Below are positions 52,287 through 59,015 of a DNA stretch of 64,000 bases, in pieces (the first letter of the stretch is position 1; the number at the start of each line of letters is the position of its first letter). Where the stretch lies: assembly GCF_900102185.1 (NCBI RefSeq), contig NZ_LT629690.1, positions 1,550,001 to 1,614,000 of the forward strand, given 5' to 3'. The stretch comes from Terriglobus roseus (GTDB lineage Bacteria; Acidobacteriota; Terriglobia; Terriglobales; Acidobacteriaceae). Both the position numbers and the translations under genes were made by a program. The notes beneath the pieces were generated by a model. The model saw only the letters and a program-made list of their open reading frames with translations, did no database searches and was not told the origin of the DNA.

Positions 52287-53030
52287 ATGAGAGTGATGGT
52301 GGCAGAGGATGATGGGGCACTTTCTGTGTTTCTTAAGAAAGCGCTTGAATTGGAAGGGAATACGGTTCGCCTAGTAACAGATGGGGCCGGCGTATTAGAG
52401 GGCATTGAGGAAGACATGCCTGACCTGTTGGTGCTGGATCTGGGGCTTCCGCGGATGGATGGCGTGGATGTGCTGCGAGCACTGCACGGTCAGATCGACC
52501 TAATGTCCGTCCTGGTGTTGTCAGGTCGTTCGCAGCTTTCGGAAAAGATTGAATGTTTGAACCTGGGCGCGGATGACTATCTGTTGAAGCCGTTTTCCAT
52601 GTATGAGTTGCTGGCACGTTGTAAGGCGATTGGTCGGCGGCGTATGGGATCCTCTGCTGGTTTGTTGCAATGCGCGGGATTGCGTATGGACCGCATTAAA
52701 CGCAGTGTTTCCTATCACGAAGAGTTGCTGGACTTCACCTCAAAGGAATTTACGTTGCTGGAGTACCTGCTGCTGCAGAAGGGACGCGCTGTATCTCGTC
52801 GTGAACTCCTGCAGAATGTGTGGCAGATGTCGCCGGACGCCGGAACGAATGTGGTGGATGTTTATGTGAACTATCTCCGCCGTAAGCTGAGCGCAGTGGG
52901 CGCGTCGGGTTTGGTGCAGACGATGCGTGGCGAGGGATATGGCATTGCCGCGAAACAGAACGACGGTTTGCCGCGATTCGCAACCATGCCTATTGACGCT
53001 CGTTATCAAACGGCGTTGGAGGTTGCATGA
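52287..53030 (+). CDS. OmpR-family response regulator
   Basis: A 247-aa receiver plus winged-helix protein. Phospho-acceptor D51 in LLVLDLGLPRMDG, acidic pair at residues 8-9, Lys in GADDYLLKPFS. The C-terminal part (DFTSKEFTLLEYLL, then NVVDVYVNYLRRKL) is the OmpR DNA-binding domain. ATG 52287 has AGGAG eight bases upstream; the longer frame is not needed. It is the first gene of a three-gene ATGA-coupled series ahead of flgK. No complete kinase gene is nearby. Confidence 0.92.
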   Translation: MRVMVAEDDGALSVFLKKALELEGNTVRLVTDGAGVLEGIEEDMPDLLVLDLGLPRMDGVDVLRALHGQIDLMSVLVLSGRSQLSEKIECLNLGADDYLLKPFSMYELLARCKAIGRRRMGSSAGLLQCAGLRMDRIKRSVSYHEELLDFTSKEFTLLEYLLLQKGRAVSRRELLQNVWQMSPDAGTNVVDVYVNYLRRKLSAVGASGLVQTMRGEGYGIAAKQNDGLPRFATMPIDARYQTALEVA

Positions 53031-53269
53031 ACCAGATGGAGTTGACCATGGACGATGCTGCATTGGAAGAACTGGATGACGCAATCCACGCCTTGTCACA
53101 GCCTTTAACCGCGCTGTTGTTTGCTGTGGAGATGGCTGCTCTCCGCACGACACCCGATGAGATACAGGACGCATTGAACACTGCGCGCGCCGAGTGCCGC
53201 CGGGCAGTGGCGGAGTTGGAGCGAGTGCGTGAAGCCGCGGCGCGTCTTGAGGCGGGAGGGTCGCGATGA
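53027..53269 (+). CDS. 80-aa isolated histidine-kinase DHp-like protein
   Basis: Residues 12-35 read as the first helix of a HisKA dimerisation domain, with His21 in AIHALSQPLTALL, the pattern H-x-L-x-x-P-L-T-A of kinase H-boxes. Residues 42-75 are a second helix (EIQDALNTARAECRRAVAEL). No ATPase domain follows: the gene ends and the next one starts in an ATGA overlap, as it does at its own start. It therefore looks like a kinase fragment kept as a separate phosphotransfer or docking protein. Alternatives are an HPt-like carrier or a coiled-coil dimeriser. Confidence 0.65.
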   Translation: MNQMELTMDDAALEELDDAIHALSQPLTALLFAVEMAALRTTPDEIQDALNTARAECRRAVAELERVREAAARLEAGGSR

Positions 53270-54522
53270 ATTCAGTCGTGGCGGCGTCTGTTCAGCAACG
53301 TTCTGTGGTGTTGGTCACTCCGGATACGGAGTTGCGGCATAAGCTTTCCTCTTTGCTTTCAGATATGCGTTGGCAGGTCTTTCCAGCTTCCGGAGGGGCT
53401 GAGGCGATGATGCATCTCGGCAGCCTGGAGCCCGAGGCCATGATTGTGGATCACTGGCTTCCGGACCTGGATGCGTCGGAGTTTGCTGAGTATGCGGCGA
53501 CGGTTTGTCCTGCGACGGATATGTTGCAAATGGATGGTAGTTGCAACGGTTCTAAAGTGCGCAGCGCGCGGCGTAACGAGCTTCTTCATGCGTTGCGAGA
53601 GGCGCAAGAATGCTGCGTGGAGAGAACACCTGCAACCGGTGGATTTGATGGTGCGGCCTGGCTTCATGCGCCTGTTACGGTGCCCTTTGCTGCGCCGATG
53701 GCGGTGGTGAAAGAAGCGCTTCCTGAGGTTGCTGAAGAGGTCAAGATGCATCTTCCGGAGTTTGTTGGAGACGCTTTGAAGATGCGGGAGTTGGCGCAGC
53801 AGATCCGCTTGGTCGCCCCACATGCAACTGCGAATGTTCTTGTGTTGGGAGAAACGGGAACAGGAAAAGAGTTGGTTGCAAAGGCCGTGCACCGGTTGAG
53901 CCCTCGTGCAGGAAAGCCGTTTGTTGTGTTGAACTGTGCGGCAATTCCGGAACACCTGTTGGAAGCTGAGTTGTTTGGCCATACGCGCGGAGCGTTTACA
54001 GGGGCGGTTTCTTCGCGCATGGGGCGCATAGAAGCTGCGCATGGTGGAACGCTTTTTCTGGATGAAATTGGAGAGATGCCGCTGCCGTTACAGGCGAAGA
54101 TGCTGCGGTTTCTGGAGAACGGCGAGATTCAGAAGGTGGGTGAAAACGAGCCTATCCGTGTGGATGTGCGCATTGTTGCGGCGACGCATCAGCCTTTGGA
54201 AGAACTCGCTCGTGATCGGCGGTTCCGACCGGATTTGTATTATCGGCTTGCTGTATTTCCCGTGGAGATCCCGGCATTGCGGGAGAGGCGTGAAGATATC
54301 CCCATGCTGGTGGAACACACATTGCGCAAGCTTGGCGATAGCATGCCTCGTAAATCGATCAGCAGCGAAGCTCTTTCGCTATTGATGGAGCTTGACTGGG
54401 CAGGCAATGTTCGTGAGCTTTGCCACATGGTCCATCGCGCAGTGATTCTCTGCGGCGAGGAAGCGGGTATTCGGCCAGAACATATTCTGCTGCCGGGACG
54501 TTTCTCGGCGATGCAACATTAG
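53266..54522 (+). CDS. Sigma-54 activator with degenerate receiver and no DNA-binding domain
   Basis: A 418-aa protein. The first 115 residues are receiver-like, with D62 in MIVDHWLP but without the Thr/Lys pair and with a shortened end. The AAA+ domain has Walker A GETGTGKE (195-202), the sigma-54 loop GAFTGA (242-247), Walker B TLFLDEIG (262-269) and the R-finger part. After HILLPGRF the protein stops at residue 418, where a Fis-type HTH would normally begin. Activators of this kind work from solution, as in some flagellar systems. It stands ahead of a sigma-54 promoter and flgK. Confidence 0.88.
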   Translation: MNSVVAASVQQRSVVLVTPDTELRHKLSSLLSDMRWQVFPASGGAEAMMHLGSLEPEAMIVDHWLPDLDASEFAEYAATVCPATDMLQMDGSCNGSKVRSARRNELLHALREAQECCVERTPATGGFDGAAWLHAPVTVPFAAPMAVVKEALPEVAEEVKMHLPEFVGDALKMRELAQQIRLVAPHATANVLVLGETGTGKELVAKAVHRLSPRAGKPFVVLNCAAIPEHLLEAELFGHTRGAFTGAVSSRMGRIEAAHGGTLFLDEIGEMPLPLQAKMLRFLENGEIQKVGENEPIRVDVRIVAATHQPLEELARDRRFRPDLYYRLAVFPVEIPALRERREDIPMLVEHTLRKLGDSMPRKSISSEALSLLMELDWAGNVRELCHMVHRAVILCGEEAGIRPEHILLPGRFSAMQH

Positions 54523-54551
54523 AAAACTCGTAAACGAAACACATGTTGCAG

Positions 54552-54577
54552 TTAGGCCGCTCACAGGAGCGGCTTAA
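54552..54577 (+). terminator. Hairpin between the activator and flgK
   Basis: TTAGGCCGCTC-ACAG-GAGCGGCTTAA, a stem of 11 bp with one mismatch. No T-run follows; it could partly end the regulator transcript just before the flgK promoter. Confidence 0.55.
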
Positions 54578-54581
54578 CTCT

Positions 54582-54597
54582 TGGCCTTCTACGTGCA
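54582..54597 (+). promoter_or_regulatory. Sigma-54 promoter of flgK-flgL
   Basis: TGGC at 54582-54585 and TGCA at 54594-54597 give the -24 GG and -12 GC pair with exact spacing (GG to GC 12 bases, consensus TGGCACGN4TTGCA). Transcription should start near 54608, 37 bases ahead of flgK. The activator gene that could open this promoter ends 60 bases upstream. Confidence 0.65.
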
Positions 54598-54644
54598 TTT
54601 ATCGGCAGTAAGTTGAAGTGACTTTAGTCAGGAGGGAGGGATTC

Positions 54645-55997
54645 ATGCTTGAGATGCCAACAGCCGATGCACTGGAGCGCTATCTGACGCTGACCACGCA
54701 GCAGATGAAGTTGACTGCGACGAATATGGCGAATCAAAATACCGATGGCTACACGCGCCGTGTTGCGAGTTTTTCCAATAACGATACCGTGAATGTGAAC
54801 GGTATTTCGACCAGTTCCGGCGTGTCAGCGACTGTTACAGCACAGCGGGACCGTGTTCTGCAGCGATCTTTGCAGCAGGCGACAGAGGCTTCAAGCGCCA
54901 GCAGCGCACGGACCACGGCGCTTGATAATCTGCAATCGTTATTCATGATCGATAGCTCTGGTGATGATGCGTCTGGAATCGGCGCAGCAATCAGCAACTT
55001 CTTTAACAGCATGACCTCACTTGGGTCGTCGCCTTCAGATACCAATACGCGGCAGACGGCGTATACCGCTGCGCAAGCGCTAGTGACGACGATGAACCGC
55101 ACGGCGTCGCAACTTTCTTCACAGACGTCATCGCTCAATCAGCAGATTGGCACGTCTGTGGACCAGGTCAACAGCCTGCTCACGAATATTGCGTCCTTGA
55201 ACAAGCAGATTCAGCAATCGGGTGGTCAGGATACGGATGGTTTGCAGGACCAGCGTGACCAGGCTGTTCTCTCGCTAGCAAAACTGGTGGATGTGAATAC
55301 GGTCACGGCAACCGATGGAACAGTGAATCTGTCATTGTCCGATGGGACGCCTCTGTTAAGCGGAACGCAGGCGATGAACCTGAGCACGGCTACCGTCAGT
55401 GGCAACTTGCACATTCTTTCGAACGGAAACGATGTAACGAGTTCTGTTTTGTCAGGGAGTATCGGCGGCTTGCTGCAGGTTCGCGATCAGGATATTCCTG
55501 CGGTGCAGCAACAACTGGATGCGGTCGCCGTTGCGATTTCATCTGCAGTGAATGCCCAAAATGCCGCAGGGACTGATGCCAATGGAAATGCTGGAGGCGA
55601 CGTCTTTTCTGGCAACACGGCTGCAACGCTGAGTATGGCTATCAGCAGTGGTGGCGGCATTGCCGCATCGTCGGATGGAAGCAACGCTACAGCGATTGGG
55701 GCTGTGGCATCGCAGGCAATTGTGGGATCGATGACCGCGTCTGGAGCTTTTTCCACGATGATCACATCGTTGGGGCAAACGGTTTCCGGTGCCAGTACTA
55801 CAAAGTCCGCGAACGATGCCGTGCTGACACAAACCTCAACGCAAGTCGCGAATGTGTCGGGTGTCTCGTTGGATACGGAAGCCGCAAATCTTACACAGTA
55901 TCAACGTTCGTATGAGGCGGCGGCAAAGGTGCTGTCGATTGCGAATGAGCTAATGGCGCAGGCGATCAATCTTGGCCAGCAAACGACGGTGTCGTAA
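54645..55997 (+). CDS. flgK: FlgK, flagellar hook-associated protein 1
   Basis: About 450 residues from ATG 54645, behind a strong GGAGG site; the frame's first codon at 54618 lacks one. The N-terminal helix with TNMANQNTDGYTRRV is the conserved D0 motif (N-x-A-N-x-x-T-x-G-Y), and the C-terminal YQRSYEAAAKVLSIANELM the matching D0/D1 helix. FlgK joins hook and filament. The central domain is shorter than in enteric FlgK. flgL follows after 23 bases; no other flagellar gene is in the window. Confidence 0.9.
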   Translation: MLEMPTADALERYLTLTTQQMKLTATNMANQNTDGYTRRVASFSNNDTVNVNGISTSSGVSATVTAQRDRVLQRSLQQATEASSASSARTTALDNLQSLFMIDSSGDDASGIGAAISNFFNSMTSLGSSPSDTNTRQTAYTAAQALVTTMNRTASQLSSQTSSLNQQIGTSVDQVNSLLTNIASLNKQIQQSGGQDTDGLQDQRDQAVLSLAKLVDVNTVTATDGTVNLSLSDGTPLLSGTQAMNLSTATVSGNLHILSNGNDVTSSVLSGSIGGLLQVRDQDIPAVQQQLDAVAVAISSAVNAQNAAGTDANGNAGGDVFSGNTAATLSMAISSGGGIAASSDGSNATAIGAVASQAIVGSMTASGAFSTMITSLGQTVSGASTTKSANDAVLTQTSTQVANVSGVSLDTEAANLTQYQRSYEAAAKVLSIANELMAQAINLGQQTTVS

Positions 55998-56020
55998 CGC
56001 GACCAGCGGGAGAATGATTC

Positions 56021-56902
56021 ATGTTGAATAGCACCACCTCACTACAGCAAATGCTTGCGTCGCTCTCGAATCTGTCGGATCAGCAAACGCGCATCTCGCA
56101 GGAGATGTCTTCTGGCCTGCGCATCACTTCATTGGGGGATGACCCAGTGGCGTCGGGGCAGGCGGTGACTATGGCTGATGCATTGCGCCAGGATGCGGCC
56201 TTCTTGTCGACTGCCAGTAGTGCAACCAATCGCATGCAGACCGCGGACACTGCTTTGGGTTCTGTCGTGTCGCAGTTAACGTCGGCTATCAGCACCGCGA
56301 CGGGAGCGTTTAATGACACAGGAAACGCGACGACCCGTGCGACTGCTGCGCAATCTCTGACGTCTATTCGTGACACGATCGTCTCGCTTGCGAATAGCAG
56401 CTATGGCGGGGCTTATTTGTTCTCTGGATCTTCGGCCGTGACTCCGTTTACGGAAGATGCGTCTGGGAATGTGACCTATACCGGCAATACAGACGTTACG
56501 AGTGTTGGGTTGACGTCAGGTGGCACAGTAACTACGTCTCTTACCGGGAGTGATGTTTTTACGGCATCGGGAGCATCGGTCTTTGATGCTTTGAATAACA
56601 TCATCACCGCGTTGCAGAGTGGAACAACAACGGATGCTACATCACTTGTGGGTGGATTGCGGGATGCGTTGAATAATGTCATCTCGCAGCGTTCGACTTT
56701 GAATTCGGCCCAAAGCCGTATTTCGGGTGAGAGCGACTACATCACTGCGCAAAAGACCAACCTTCAGGCACAACAATCCACGCTGTTGTCTGCCGATACA
56801 GCGACGCTCGCGACGGAGCTTTCGGCGGTGACAACGCAGCGCTCCGCGTTGTTGAGCACGATTGCAGCCGTGCAAAAGGGAAGCCTCTTCGACTACCTGT
56901 AG
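56021..56902 (+). CDS. flgL: FlgL, flagellar hook-associated protein 3
   Basis: A 293-aa flagellin-like protein. The N-terminal helix with LSNLSDQQTRISQEMSSGLRI (positions about 17-37) and DDPVASGQAV, and the C-terminal TTQRSALLSTIAAVQKGSLFDYL region form the paired helices. FlgL is the second junction protein, between FlgK and the filament. A GGGAG site precedes ATG 56021. It is co-transcribed with flgK, and the transcript may end at the hairpin at 56912-56939. Confidence 0.9.
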   Translation: MLNSTTSLQQMLASLSNLSDQQTRISQEMSSGLRITSLGDDPVASGQAVTMADALRQDAAFLSTASSATNRMQTADTALGSVVSQLTSAISTATGAFNDTGNATTRATAAQSLTSIRDTIVSLANSSYGGAYLFSGSSAVTPFTEDASGNVTYTGNTDVTSVGLTSGGTVTTSLTGSDVFTASGASVFDALNNIITALQSGTTTDATSLVGGLRDALNNVISQRSTLNSAQSRISGESDYITAQKTNLQAQQSTLLSADTATLATELSAVTTQRSALLSTIAAVQKGSLFDYL

Positions 56903-56911
56903 CGGCAGTGT

Positions 56912-56939
56912 CATGCCGATATCCGGTACACTCGGCATG
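56912..56939 (+). terminator. Hairpin after flgL
   Basis: CATGCCGA (56912-56919) and TCGGCATG (56932-56939) are a perfect 8-bp inverted repeat with a 12-base loop, ten bases after the flgL stop. No T-run. Its last base is the first base of the next start codon, so it could also hold that start in a stem. Confidence 0.5.
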
Positions 56940-57166
56940 TGATTGGTGCGCTCAGTTTTCTATGGAACAGCACACGCGGAGCTAGGTTGCGTCCGTGGCG
57001 AAGCCCTTATCTTCTATGGCGCATTGAGACGTACTCCGGTATGCACGCAGAGGAGATTGGCGCGAAAGACGTAATGCGTTTCCTCTGGCAGGAGAAATGG
57101 CAGTTCCTGCGATTCCTTCGATGGACTGACGAGATCCGCAAAGAGAGCAAAACTCCTCATGCCTGA
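56939..57166 (+). CDS. Small Trp/Arg-rich protein ahead of the xylanase
   Basis: A 75-aa protein from GTG 56939. It is basic and rich in Trp (about seven) with no signal peptide or membrane helix: LWNSTRGARLRPWRSPYLLW, then YSGMHAEEIGAKDVMRFLW. The end overlaps the GH10 gene by eight bases, so translation is coupled. The family was not recognised. The start codon lies at the end of the inverted repeat following flgL. Confidence 0.65.
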   Translation: MIGALSFLWNSTRGARLRPWRSPYLLWRIETYSGMHAEEIGAKDVMRFLWQEKWQFLRFLRWTDEIRKESKTPHA

Positions 57167-58373
57167 TTCGCGTTCATTCAGTCGCAGAGAGTTGCTGCAG
57201 GGAGCTTCGGTGGTTGCGACCTCTGCAGCTATGACGACGTTGACTGGATGCGGCCCGAAGCGGATGTCGGGCTCCGCGCATGGATTACCGGGAGTGGACG
57301 TCAGCGGGCCTCACTCGTTGAAGGCACATGCGATGGATGCGCGAATGCTCTTTGGCTTCGCCGTCAACATTCAGAAGTTGCGTGACGATGCTGGGTATCG
57401 CGCTCTGGTAGAGCAGCAGTGCAGCATTATCGTCGCGGAAAATGCGATGAAATGGCAGGCGCTGCGGCCAGCAATCGATCAGTTTTCTTTCGCAGACGCG
57501 GATGCGTTGGTGGAATTTGCCTCCCGCCGTCACATCCGTCTCCGCGGGCATAACCTCTGCTGGCATGAGGCATTGCCGGAGTGGTTTTCCAGACAAGTGA
57601 CGGCGGTGAATGCGCGCCAGTTGCTGCGGGAGCATATCCGCACTGTGGCTGGTCGCTACGCCGGGCGGATGCATTCGTGGGATGTGGTGAACGAGGCGAT
57701 CGAGGTGAAAGATGGTCGTCCCGACGGCCTTCGGAACACACCCTGGCTGCAGCTGATCGGCACTGACTACATCGAGATGGCATTTCGGGTGGCGCGCGAT
57801 GCCGACCCGTCGGCGTTACTGACGTACAACGAGTACGGGATAGAGCAGGAAACGCAGGAAGCCGCTATGAAGCGGGCTGCGGTGCTTTTGATGTTACGGC
57901 GGTTAAAGCAACGCAATGTGCCGTTGGACGCGGTTGGTATTCAATCCCACTTACAAGCGCAACCCGCGTACGGTTACGGGGCTGGTTTGCGGCGGTTTGT
58001 GCAGGATTGTCGTGAGATTGGTCTAGAAGTCTTTGTTACGGAACTGGATGTGAACGACCGCACTTTGCCTTCGGACGTTTCGGCGCGGGATATTGGGGTG
58101 GCTAGTCGTTATCGCAGCTATCTGGATCTGTTATTGCCGGAAAGAAACGTGACGGCTGTATTGACGTGGGGCGTTTCGGATGACGGAACATGGTTAAACA
58201 ACGGCAAGGATCGGGCGAGGGAAGATGGCTTACCCCAACGTCCTCTGCTATTTGACGATCATCTGCGCGCCAAACCGGCATTTGTAGCTGTTCGGGATGC
58301 TTTTGATGCACGGCGGCAGACGGGTGCCTTGCGGAGTACCCCAACACAGCAGAAACCACTGCCGAAACTGTAG
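57159..58373 (+). CDS. GH10 endo-1,4-beta-xylanase, Tat-exported lipoprotein
   Basis: A 404-aa enzyme. The twin-Arg signal SRRELLQ at residues 8-14 is followed by a lipobox LTGC (28-31), so the folded enzyme is exported by Tat and anchored through Cys31. The GH10 barrel has acid/base E179 in WDVVNEAIE, nucleophile E295 in FVTELDVND, and HNLCWHEALPEWF near 131. It cuts xylan, consistent with plant-polymer use in soil. Why it sits next to flagellar genes is not evident. It overlaps the small upstream gene by eight bases. Confidence 0.9.
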   Translation: MPDSRSFSRRELLQGASVVATSAAMTTLTGCGPKRMSGSAHGLPGVDVSGPHSLKAHAMDARMLFGFAVNIQKLRDDAGYRALVEQQCSIIVAENAMKWQALRPAIDQFSFADADALVEFASRRHIRLRGHNLCWHEALPEWFSRQVTAVNARQLLREHIRTVAGRYAGRMHSWDVVNEAIEVKDGRPDGLRNTPWLQLIGTDYIEMAFRVARDADPSALLTYNEYGIEQETQEAAMKRAAVLLMLRRLKQRNVPLDAVGIQSHLQAQPAYGYGAGLRRFVQDCREIGLEVFVTELDVNDRTLPSDVSARDIGVASRYRSYLDLLLPERNVTAVLTWGVSDDGTWLNNGKDRAREDGLPQRPLLFDDHLRAKPAFVAVRDAFDARRQTGALRSTPTQQKPLPKL

Positions 58374-58380
58374 GTTGGCT

Positions 58381-58409
58381 TTGGCGAATCTTCGCCCCAG
58401 TGGTATCCT
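58381..58409 (+). promoter_or_regulatory. rpsO promoter (sigma-70 type)
   Basis: TTGGCG (58381-58386), 17-bp spacer, TATCCT (58404-58409). Expected start near 58416, about 40 bases ahead of the rpsO start codon. Confidence 0.6.
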
Positions 58410-58458
58410 GTTGCGTAGACCAATTCGGCTTTATTGAAATCAGGAGCACTACAAGACA

Positions 58459-58725
58459 GTGTTGGCAACAGTTAAAAAGAACGAGATTATCAGCAAGTAT
58501 CGTGTGCACGATACCGATACCGGCAGCCCCGAAGTGCAGATCGCTATTCTGAGCGAGCGCATCGGCCAGTTGACCGAGCACTTCAAGACGCACAAGAAGG
58601 ACCATGGTTCGCGCCGCGGCCTGCTGATGCTGGTGTCCAAGCGCCGCAGCCTGCTGGATTACCTGAAGAAGAACGACTCCGACCGCTACCGCGAAGTGAT
58701 CGCGAAGCTCGGCATCCGTAAGTAA
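58459..58725 (+). CDS. rpsO: Ribosomal protein S15
   Basis: An 88-aa protein with [35 protein letters not shown] and LLDYLKKND, the complete S15 pattern of the small subunit. The start codon is GTG 58459 (GTG-TTG), behind CAGGAG. The usual rpsO-pnp order is kept. In E. coli S15 represses its own mRNA through a leader pseudoknot; no such structure was traced here. Confidence 0.97.
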   Translation: MLATVKKNEIISKYRVHDTDTGSPEVQIAILSERIGQLTEHFKTHKKDHGSRRGLLMLVSKRRSLLDYLKKNDSDRYREVIAKLGIRK

Positions 58726-58794
58726 ATCTTCCTTCAAGTTATTCCGAGGGCCGCTTCTCGTGCATTCATTTATCGGGAGCACCGTATCTGCTGT

Positions 58795-58840
58795 GCCGGG
58801 ACGTTATCGTCCCGGCTACACGCTCTTTCAGAGGAGCGTG
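58795..58840 (+). promoter_or_regulatory. Hairpins in the rpsO-pnp gap
   Basis: GCCGGGACG-TTAT-CGTCCCGGC (58795-58816) and CACGCTC-8 bp-GAGCGTG (58819-58840) are perfect stems in the 290-bp gap. In E. coli the corresponding region is an RNase III-cut stem that lets PNPase control its own mRNA; these may have a like role. The remainder of the gap shows no gene. Confidence 0.5.
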
Positions 58841-59015
58841 AACGGTTGAGCCTGCCCTTCGGCACATCCAGTATTTTGTTCCGGACATCGTCTGGAATGA
58901 CCCTCGCATCGTCATTTTCAAGAATTTCGCGCCACGCAGGCCACCGTGCCGTGCGTGCGCATGCGCACGTCTGCGCAAATAAGTTTCCATATACCAAAAA
59001 GAGAGAATACCCGCT

